Source: Archivesica marissinica (taxonomy: Eukaryota > Mollusca > Bivalvia > Venerida > Vesicomyidae). Taken from it: a DNA stretch of 64,000 bases. The first letter of the stretch is position 1. Every line of letters begins with the position of its first letter. Under the pieces are notes generated by a model. The model had not been told where the DNA came from. It saw nothing but the letters and a program-made list of their open reading frames with translations, and made no database searches. The translations under genes and the position numbers were made by a program. The stretch lies in contig CM026393.1 of NCBI GenBank assembly GCA_014843695.1, positions 9,015,536 through 9,079,535 on the forward strand, read 5' to 3'. Positions 61,401 to 64,000 of this stretch are shown one piece after another.

Positions 61401-63006
61401 ACGTATGTCCTATATCTGCATGTCAATACATTGCAATTGCACCAACGTATGTCCTATATCTGCATGTCAATACATTGCAATTGCACCAACGTATGTCCTA
61501 TATCTGCATGTCAATACATTGCAATTGCACCAACGTATGTCCTATATCTGCATGTCAATACATTGCAATTGCACCAACGTATGTCCTATATCTGCATGTC
61601 AATACATTGCAATTCCACCAACGTATGTCCTATATCTGCATGTCAATACATTGCAATTCCACCAACGTATGTCCTATATCTGCATGTCAATACATTGCAA
61701 TTGCACCAACGTATGTCCTATATCTGCATGTCAATACATTGCAATTGCACCAACGTATGTCCTATATCTGCATGTCAATACATTGTAATTGCACCAACGT
61801 ATGTCCTATATCTGCATGTCAATACATTGTAATTGCACCAACGTATGTCCTATATCTGCATGTCAATACATTGCAATTGCACCAACGTATGTCCTATATC
61901 TGCATGTCAATACATTGCAATTCCACCAACGTATGTCCTATATCTGCATGTCAATACATTGCAATTGCACCAACGTATGTCCTATATCTGCATGTCAATA
62001 CATTGTAATTGCACCAACGTATGTCCTATATCTGCATGTCAATACATTGCAATTGCACCAACGTATGTCCTATATCTACATGTCAATACATTGCAATTGC
62101 ACCAACGTATGTCCTATATCTGCATGTCAATACATTGCAATTCCACCAACGTATGTCCTATATCTGCATGTCAATACATTGCAATTCCACCAACGTATGT
62201 CCTATATCTACATGTCAATACATTGCAATTGCACCAACGTATGTCCTATATATGCATGTCAATACATTGCAATTGCACCAACATATGTCCTATATCTGCA
62301 TGTCAATACATTGCAATTCCACCAACGTATGTCCTATATCTGCATGTCAATACATTGCAATTCCACCAACGTATGTCCTATATCTGCATGTCAATACATT
62401 GCAATTCCACCAACGTATGTCCTATATCTGCATGTCAATACATTGCAATTCCACCAACGTATGTCCTATATCTGCATGTCAATACATTGCAATTGCACCA
62501 ACATATGTCCTATATCTGCATGTCAATACATTGCAATTGCACCAACGTATGTCCTATATCTGCATGTCAATACATTGCAATTCCACCAACGTATGTCCTA
62601 TATCTGCATGTCAATACATTGCAATTCCACCAACGTATGTCCTATATCTACATGTCAATACATTGCAATTCCACCAACGTATGTCCTATATCTGCATGTC
62701 AATACATTGCAATTCCACCAACGTATGTCCTATATCTACATGTCAATACATTGCAATTGCACCAACGTATGTCCTATATCTACATGTCAATACATTGCAA
62801 TTGCACCAATGTATGTCCTATATCTGCATGTCGATACATTGCAATTGCACCAACGTATGTCCTATATCTGCATGTTTCAGATTGAACATAGGCTGCTTGC
62901 TGTTGGAAGAGATATCTCCATTGCTGTGCAACCCTCAGACTTTGTCAAGGAACTCAAAAAACAAGTGAAAAAACTGAAGGGTTACAAAGACTATCTCATT
63001 AAGTGA
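29185..63006 (+). CDS. PH-domain and PDZ-like-module adaptor protein (10 exons, 1047 codons plus stop)
   Basis: Exons: 29185-29313, 32013-32233, 34800-34860, 35511-35675, 40386-42231, 49308-49512, 51971-52104, 56035-56147, 58889-59032, 62881-63006. All junctions are GT-AG and every phase matches, giving one uninterrupted frame. Residues 14-137 form a PH domain (ILKQGYLKR, WYVF, LEYF, and Trp123 in the last helix). Residues 193-807 are low-complexity and acidic, with SH3-ligand-like RPPPRLP (224), APPRRNR (722) and VPPPPRRG (790) and SH2-ligand-like YETL (466), YEAT (491) and YEPV (677). Residues about 830-1047 contain PDZ-like modules (GDQLVSIN at 895-902; LGIKR at 948-952). Inferred role: a cytoplasmic, membrane-recruited signalling scaffold comparable in layout to Gab/Dok-type adaptors. 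I cannot name the orthologue. Introns are packed with minisatellites. The donor of exon 4 (AAG|GTCCTC) is the weakest call. Confidence 0.85.
29555..29752 (+). mobile_element. SINE family C, copy 3 (intron 1)
   Basis: Same head (GGTAGAGCGTCGGATTTGGA) and body (GCCTGCCCAGGAAAACATGT) as the copy at 18553, with a short internal deletion; tail ACATACATACAC. Confidence 0.85.
29822..31670. repeat. 44-bp minisatellite, ~42 copies (intron 1)
   Basis: Unit with GGAAAGTCTGGCAGGTTATA followed by TCCGAGAGTCCGTCCAT. Variant units (ATTGTGGAAATTCTGG; CTTGCAGG; GTACATGG) recur in the same order roughly 440-480 bp apart, so there is a higher-order repeat of 10-11 units. 44 is not a multiple of three, so the three plus frames take turns over the unit and all stay open. 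Those frames are not genes. Confidence 0.95.
31676..31943 (-). mobile_element. SINE family A, copy 5 (intron 1)
   Basis: Reverse-oriented: GACCGGTTGCCCAATATGAG (3' end) to TACCACTGGACTACAGATCC (head). It directly abuts the end of the 44-bp array and lacks the final ~20 bp of the SINE. Confidence 0.85.
32013..32233 (+). CDS. Exon 2 of PH/PDZ-like gene (PH core)
   Basis: Acceptor TTGCTTGTTACAG, donor AGCAG|GTATGT. Encodes residues 44-116 plus two bases: the RWYVFGV strand, LEYFDKEE, and FTFCIFLAGQAID, the middle strands of the PH domain. Confidence 0.9.
32290..32385 (+). repeat. Duplicated coding-like segment, copy 2
   Basis: Matches 15075-15180 (LLLHVEYNW, NVATS) and is flanked on both sides by the SINE-B 3' motif TTTAAACTTTATTTATTTTA (32268 and 32387), as if carried between two SINE ends. 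Confidence 0.5.
32383..32606 (-). mobile_element. SINE family B, copy 3 (head truncated)
   Basis: Reverse-oriented 3' end and body (ACTCTCGTTGGCGCGGATGA; ACACGGAGAAAACCCACCTG), stopping within the head at GAGCGCGCTAA. Confidence 0.85.
32650..32876 (-). mobile_element. SINE family D, copy 2
   Basis: Reverse-oriented, from ACAAATTTATTTTAGCTC to CACTACGCTAACACGACATC, with the family's TTAAATGCCTTGCC segment. Confidence 0.8.
32999..33286 (-). mobile_element. SINE family A, copy 6
   Basis: Near-complete reverse-oriented copy, TGTGTTTTACGTTTATTTAT to GGACTACAGATCCG. Confidence 0.9.
33686..33752. repeat. 15-bp minisatellite
   Basis: About four and a half copies of ACTTTGTGTTAAAGG in intron 2, the only array seen in that intron. 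Confidence 0.9.
34204..34644. mobile_element. Inverted-repeat element (MITE candidate) in intron 2
   Basis: CTTGGGTTATTCTGCGATAT at 34204 is matched by ATATCGCAGAATAACCCAAG ending at 34644; the 23-bp arms are perfect inverted copies. No coding capacity. The target duplication is not clear. Confidence 0.65.
34702..34753. repeat. Short dispersed repeat, copy 1
   Basis: TAATGGGGTTATATGTTCAA and following ATTACCTCCATAATTA recur at 52981-53032, also inside an intron of this gene. Confidence 0.6.
34800..34860 (+). CDS. Exon 3 of PH/PDZ-like gene (PH C-terminal helix)
   Basis: Acceptor TTTCATTTCAG, donor GAGG|GTATGT. Encodes AHMVDWCRCLERNLRNLGL, the closing helix of a PH domain with its near-invariant Trp. 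61 bp, phase 2 in and phase 0 out. Confidence 0.88.
34962..35498. repeat. 36-bp minisatellite (intron 3), donor-like unit
   Basis: About 15 copies of a 36-bp unit containing CATCATCAATGAGGTATGCT. Each unit carries a good 5' splice-site match, GAG|GTATG. The array ends 12 bp before the exon 4 acceptor. Confidence 0.95.
35511..35675 (+). CDS. Exon 4 of PH/PDZ-like gene
   Basis: Acceptor ACTATAATTATAG; 55 codons from SKHQKDEHQYTSFP to LHSDDEDK, phase 0 to phase 0. The donor AAG|GTCCTC is weak. The frame remains open for about 100 further codons in the intron, but the sequence loses coding character. Confidence 0.78.
35834..36076 (+). mobile_element. SINE family B, copy 4
   Basis: Forward copy with a recognisable tRNA-like head, GCTGTCCGATTAGCGCAGTG (A box) and CTGGGTTCGATCC (B box), body GGGTACTCCGGTTTCC, and 3' end TTGCTTCGCAAATAAAGTTT. 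The best copy for defining the family head. Confidence 0.88.
36104..39443. repeat. 37-bp minisatellite, ~90 copies (intron 4)
   Basis: Unit GTAACATTTAGTCATGTTAG followed by GTGCTGTATAACCTGAG. Left and centre are dominated by the CATGTTAGGTGCTG type; from about 38045 the TTGTGCTAGTTGCTG and TTGTGCGAGTCGCTG types alternate in blocks. Between 37160 and 37860 units alternate strictly between GAGATA and GAGGTA joins, giving a 74-bp dimer. Confidence 0.97.
39444..40385. other. Rest of intron 4; no gene seen
   Basis: AT-rich intron sequence. The 76-codon frame at 39767-39997 has no motif I recognise. Ends in the exon 5 acceptor. Confidence 0.5.
40386..42231 (+). CDS. Exon 5 of PH/PDZ-like gene (large disordered central exon)
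   Basis: Acceptor GTATATTTCCAG, donor GTG|GTAAGA, 615 codons plus one base. Starts EPDYQDAANLRL, then a poly-Asp run from a GAT repeat (about 40419-40450), the proline motif RPPPRLPTR, acidic ESDSDSDTEDD, several Tyr motifs (YETL, YEAT, YEPV) and C-terminal proline/arginine motifs (APPRRNR, VPPPPRRG). Low-complexity and probably unstructured, consistent with a docking region for SH3 and SH2 proteins (inference). Confidence 0.92.
42826..43074 (-). mobile_element. SINE family A, copy 7 (head truncated)
   Basis: Reverse-oriented: CCGGTTGCCCGTATGAACGA to GGGGATCGAACCTGCGATCC, then diverging from the family after CTGGATT. Confidence 0.85.
43527..44383. repeat. 31-35-bp minisatellite with higher-order structure (intron 5)
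   Basis: Units AACATCATTATATCAGCTAC joined by CTACATGTAGCATGC or shorter joins. Between 43821 and 44200 a three-unit block of about 96 bp, marked by TACATGTACAACATC, is repeated about four times. Confidence 0.95.
44410..44556. mobile_element. TA-type MITE in intron 5
   Basis: Starts CAGTGAAACCTGAG and ends ACAGGTTTGACTG, its imperfect reverse complement, with TA directly on both sides (44408-44409, 44557-44558). Contains ATTAAGCAGCCAG repeats. The ends resemble those of 6828-7751, suggesting the same superfamily. Confidence 0.7.
44625..44868. mobile_element. piggyBac-like MITE, copy 3 (full length)
   Basis: TTAACCCATTCAACACCAAG to GTGTTGAAAGGGTTAA, with TTAA at both ends and the central hairpin (GATGAGACGGCTCATCACGA). 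Equivalent in structure to 9991-10236. Confidence 0.85.
44990..49300. repeat. 30/32-bp minisatellite with ~1005-bp higher-order repeat (intron 5)
   Basis: Unit GATGGATATACATGCTACAC followed by TCTCTGTTCTATT. The 30- and 32-bp versions differ by one CT. A distinctive series of variants (TTTGATCTATTG, GATGGCTATACATGC, TATACGTGC) repeats with about 1005 bp spacing (for example 46056 and 47061), and the TTTGATC marker also recurs near 48669. The array ends 8 bp before exon 6. Many units read CTCTCTGTTCTATAG, a 3' splice-site-like sequence. Confidence 0.97.
49308..49512 (+). CDS. Exon 6 of PH/PDZ-like gene
   Basis: Acceptor CTCTCTGTTCTATTACAAG, whose pyrimidine tract comes from the last unit of the intron 5 minisatellite. 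Encodes residues 808-876: GARPKTIHLASRQQ, then LKQNQVDILRSEIESTGGL and FNKIW. Donor ATATG|GTGAGA. It starts the C-terminal folded region. Confidence 0.88.
49817..50074. repeat. 51-bp minisatellite, five copies (intron 6)
   Basis: Unit with GCCTGTTACTGGTGGAAGAC then GATGCCAGTGCAGTATTTCA. The multiple-of-three period opens frames on both strands; none is a gene. Confidence 0.95.
50483..51047. repeat. 29-bp minisatellite, ~20 copies (intron 6)
   Basis: Unit GCTGCACATGACACAGTTAT followed by AACTGCCTA, with AATGGTCTA and AACTACCTAT variants. Confidence 0.95.
51189..51421 (-). mobile_element. SINE family D, copy 3
   Basis: Reverse-oriented, ACAAATTTATTTTAGCTCAA to GCGCTATCACGACTTCC. Confidence 0.85.
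51567..51795 (-). mobile_element. SINE family D, copy 4
   Basis: Reverse-oriented copy with the same layout as 51189-51421, about 150 bp further on. The two share flanking-like sequence (TATGTCCTATG) but are not identical. Confidence 0.85.
51971..52104 (+). CDS. Exon 7 of PH/PDZ-like gene (first PDZ-like core)
   Basis: Acceptor TTGACATTGCAG; residues 876-921 reading IAGWDVKKFPRLYDKFHIG then DQLVSINDVQVTDLSFAHKL. The GDQLVSIN stretch matches the PDZ strand before the binding helix. The annotated donor is AAAG|GTAAAT at 52105, which is also the first base of a 21-bp tandem array. Confidence 0.9.
52105..52900. repeat. 21-bp minisatellite starting at a splice donor (intron 7)
   Basis: About 37 units of GTAAATACGCACATGACAAA plus G. 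Every unit boundary is AAAG|GTAAAT, a copy of the exon 7 donor. The first seven units are exact 21-mers in frame with exon 7 (encoding GKYAHDK); the eighth is 20 bp and breaks the frame, which stops at 52284-52286. The array ends CAAAGAG|GTAAGTAG, an even better donor match. Confidence 0.97.
52981..53032. repeat. Short dispersed repeat, copy 2
   Basis: Matches 34702-34753 (TAATGGGGTTATAT ... AATTACCTCCATAATTA). Confidence 0.6.
53040..53620. other. Intron 7 interior; no gene seen
   Basis: AT-rich, with no coding frame of note and no tandem repeat. Confidence 0.5.
53625..55215. repeat. 18-bp minisatellite (intron 7)
   Basis: Degenerate units of ACTTCTTCACTTGCCATA with many GTCATAA, GCTATAG and TTTTCC variants. 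Larger blocks recur (TTAATTTTGCTATA near 53981 and 54281; TTCATTTTGCTATA near 54639), showing segmental duplication of some 300-360 bp. Confidence 0.95.
55216..55730. other. Intron 7 interior; no gene seen
   Basis: AT-rich sequence between the 18-bp array and a SINE. Confidence 0.5.
55731..55984 (-). mobile_element. SINE family A, copy 8 (head truncated)
   Basis: Reverse-oriented: TGTGTTTTACGTTTATTTAT to GGGTGGAACCTGTGATCCCT. It ends 50 bp before the exon 8 acceptor. Confidence 0.88.
56035..56147 (+). CDS. Exon 8 of PH/PDZ-like gene (second PDZ-like start)
   Basis: Acceptor TATACGTCTTATAG; residues 921-958 ADSMEITIRRLPNARVYAI then QRSTEGENLGIKRVGGTAD. LGIKR fits the carboxylate-binding loop position of a PDZ fold. 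Donor GAT|GTAAGT at 56148, the first bases of a 73-bp array. Confidence 0.9.
56148..56650. repeat. 73-bp minisatellite beginning at the exon 8 donor (intron 8)
   Basis: About seven copies; the first is 71 bp. Each unit opens GTAAGTACAATAAACT and continues CTGTATTACAG|GCC, so it holds both a donor-like and an acceptor-like sequence. Units alternate between GAGACC and GCGACC, giving a 146-bp dimer. Confidence 0.95.
56703..56896 (-). mobile_element. SINE family D, copy 5 (internally deleted)
   Basis: Reverse-oriented, ACAAATTTATTTTAGCTTGA to CACTGCGCTATCACGACTTC, with about 35 bp of the head missing after GGGGCT. Confidence 0.8.
57150..57800. repeat. 95-bp minisatellite, ~7 copies (intron 8)
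   Basis: Unit with ATATTGGGAGACATGTTGTT, TCTCTTCTTTGTATCTGCTG and CACACAATCCACACTCCAGC. The first unit lacks CTT. Long minus-strand frames here are repeat artefacts. Confidence 0.95.
57816..58560. repeat. 83-bp minisatellite, ~9 copies (intron 8)
   Basis: Unit with CAGTCTTCTGTAGGCACACA, TGTATGCTGCTTGCAATAGA and GTGTCAGTAGGTCAATGGTC. Copies are almost identical, implying recent expansion or ongoing homogenisation. It starts inside the last ACAATCCACA of the 95-bp array. Confidence 0.96.
58795..58853. repeat. Short dispersed repeat, copy 2
   Basis: Matches 8541-8604 (TTTATTTCTTTGAATG ... ATGTACATACATG). It lies just upstream of the exon 9 acceptor. Confidence 0.6.
58889..59032 (+). CDS. Exon 9 of PH/PDZ-like gene
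   Basis: Acceptor GTGTTTGTTTGCAG; 48 codons, phase 0: IVYIDPLGLAYRHGLVDKA, TTIDGTSVCYWTLTEV, NMRPLNLFYKDSE. Donor GAG|GTAGTT at 59033; bases from 59036 on belong to an inserted SINE. Confidence 0.9.
59036..59283 (-). mobile_element. SINE family B, copy 5, inserted in the exon 9 donor
   Basis: Reverse-oriented near-full copy (GTTTAAACTTTATTTATTTT to GCGGTAATCGGACATC). GAGGTA lies directly before (59030-59035) and after (59284-59289), so the target duplication contains the splice donor GAG|GTA itself. Confidence 0.88.
59284..59390. repeat. ~53-bp tandem repeat of the exon 9 end
   Basis: GAGGTACAGTCACACCTTAG ... GTCTGCCAGACAGCGAAGTA ... CAGACAGTGAGGTACATACC: two full units whose start reproduces the exon 9 end and donor (ACAGCGAG|GTA). 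Confidence 0.75.
59391..59655. other. Intron 9 interior; nothing recognised
   Basis: Non-repetitive intron sequence before the large array. Confidence 0.4.
59658..62876. repeat. 44-bp minisatellite, ~73 copies (intron 9)
   Basis: Unit TGTCAATACATTGCAATTGC followed by ACCAACGTATGTCCTATATC and TGCA. The commonest variant replaces GCAATTGCACC with GCAATTCCACC. Because 44 is not a multiple of three and the plus strand of the unit lacks stops, all three plus frames are open for long stretches (over 700 codons); not a gene. The array runs to within 4 bp of the exon 10 acceptor. Confidence 0.97.
62881..63006 (+). CDS. Exon 10 of PH/PDZ-like gene (terminal, with stop)
   Basis: Acceptor CTGCATGTTTCAG, phase 0, 41 codons IEHRLLAVGRDISIAVQPSD ... 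KKLKGYKDYLIK and TGA at 63004-63006. The Lys-rich end (LKKQVKKLKGYK) closes the C-terminal module. Confidence 0.9.
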   Translation: MEHRLLAVGRDISIAVQPSDFVKELKKQVKKLKGYKDYLIK

Positions 63007-63015
63007 TTTATTGTT

Positions 63016-64000
63016 TAGCATGAAACAAGTAACACACACACACGGACAGATGAAACAAGTAACACACATGGACAGATGAAACAAGTAACACACACGGACA
63101 GATGAAACAAGTAACACACATGGACAGATGAAACAAGTAACACACACACGGACAGATGAAACAAGTAACACACACGGACAGATGAAACAAGTAACACACA
63201 CACGGACAGATGAAACAAGTAACACACACGGACAGATGAAACAAGTAACACACACGGACAGATAAAACAAGTAACACACACACAAGGACAGATGAAACAA
63301 GTAACACACACACACGGACAGATGAAACAAGTAACACACACACAAGGACAGATGAAACAAGTAACACACACACACGCACAGATAAAACAAGTAACACACA
63401 CACAAGGACAGATGAAACAAGTAACACACACACACGGACAGATGAAACAAGTAACACACACACAAGGACAGTTGAAACAAGTAACACACACACACGGACA
63501 GATAAAACAAGTAACACACACACTAGGACAGATGAAACAAGTAACACACACACACGGACAGATGAAACAAGTAACACACACACACGGACAGATGAAACAA
63601 GTAACACACACACAAGGACAGATGAAACAAGTAACACACACACAAGGACAGTTGAAACAAGTAACACACACACAAGGACAGTTGAAACAAGTAACACATA
63701 CACAAGGACAGATGAAACAAGTAACACACACAGAAGGACAGATGAAACAAGTAACACACACAGAAGGACAGATGAAACATGTAACACACACACAAGGACA
63801 GATGAAACATGTAACACACACACAAGGACAGATGAAACAAGTAACACACACAGAAGGACAGATGAAACAAGTAACACACATAGAAGGACAGATGAAACAA
63901 GTAACACACACAGAAGGACAGATGAAACAAGTAACACACACAGAAGGACAGATGAAACATGTAACACATACACAAGGACAGATGAAACAAGTAACACACA
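63016..64000. repeat. 26-30-bp minisatellite in the 3' UTR region, runs off window
   Basis: Unit ACACACACACAAGGACAGAT then GAAACAAGTA, with 26-, 28- and 30-bp length classes at the left. It starts about 10 bp after the stop codon. No AATAAA precedes it, so the transcript probably runs through it or ends beyond the window. Minus-strand open frames are artefacts. Confidence 0.95.

Noticed and set aside
59628..63006. Plus-strand frames up to 734 codons, one running into exon 10
   Set aside because: The 44-bp array lacks stops on this strand. The apparent fusion with exon 10 (frame ending at 63006) is best explained by a normal acceptor at 62880.
62935..63999. Minus-strand Cys/Val-rich frames up to 329 codons
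   Set aside because: Translation of the GTGT-rich complement of the 30-bp array; low complexity with no flanking gene structure.

Overview
This is a eukaryotic window, almost certainly from an invertebrate animal. The tRNA-headed SINE families, a Tc1-type transposase remnant, LINEs with RNase H, and a degenerate copy of an invertebrate multi-copy gene family together suggest a lophotrochozoan, probably a mollusc. That assignment rests on recalled repeat and protein families, not on a search. Nothing looks bacterial: there are no operons, no CRISPR array and no rRNA. The only tRNA-like stretches are heads of SINEs.

Positions 1-29,000 are a transposon graveyard. In order: a damaged RNase-H LINE (1-2137) and two other LINE 3' ends; a Tc1-like transposase fragment (4082-4573); a frameshifted minus-strand pseudogene (5047-9070) split by a TA-type DNA element (6828-7751); several SINEs; a piggyBac-like MITE with a strong internal hairpin (9991-10236); minisatellites; and a 1.6 kb foldback-like element (11889-13482) with terminal inverted repeats, palindromic minisatellites and a 5-bp target duplication. 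Further on are a minus-strand LINE carrying a SINE, and a MULE transposon encoding a FLYWCH-finger transposase (20266-22565) nested inside another DNA element (19811-22760). Two long tandem arrays (24450-25384 and 27212-28815) follow.

Positions 29,185-63,006 hold one host gene on the plus strand, rebuilt as 10 exons with GT-AG introns and fully consistent phases (1047 codons plus stop). It encodes an N-terminal PH domain, a long acidic and proline/tyrosine-motif-rich middle (SH3- and SH2-ligand-like motifs), and a C-terminal pair of PDZ-like modules. It looks like a membrane-associated signalling adaptor. I cannot name the gene.

The most unusual feature is in this gene's introns. All nine contain tandem repeats, and by my boundary estimates the arrays make up roughly 60% of intron length. 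Several arrays begin at, or carry copies of, the neighbouring splice site. The intron 7 array starts exactly at the exon 7 donor and gives eight evenly spaced in-frame donors. The intron 8 unit contains both a donor-like and an acceptor-like sequence. The intron 3 unit repeats GAG|GTATG, many units of the second intron 5 array end in an acceptor-like sequence, and a SINE has landed in the exon 9 donor and duplicated it. A further array begins about 10 bp after the stop codon and runs off the window. Very long open frames inside these arrays are by-products of repeat units lacking stop codons and are not annotated as genes.
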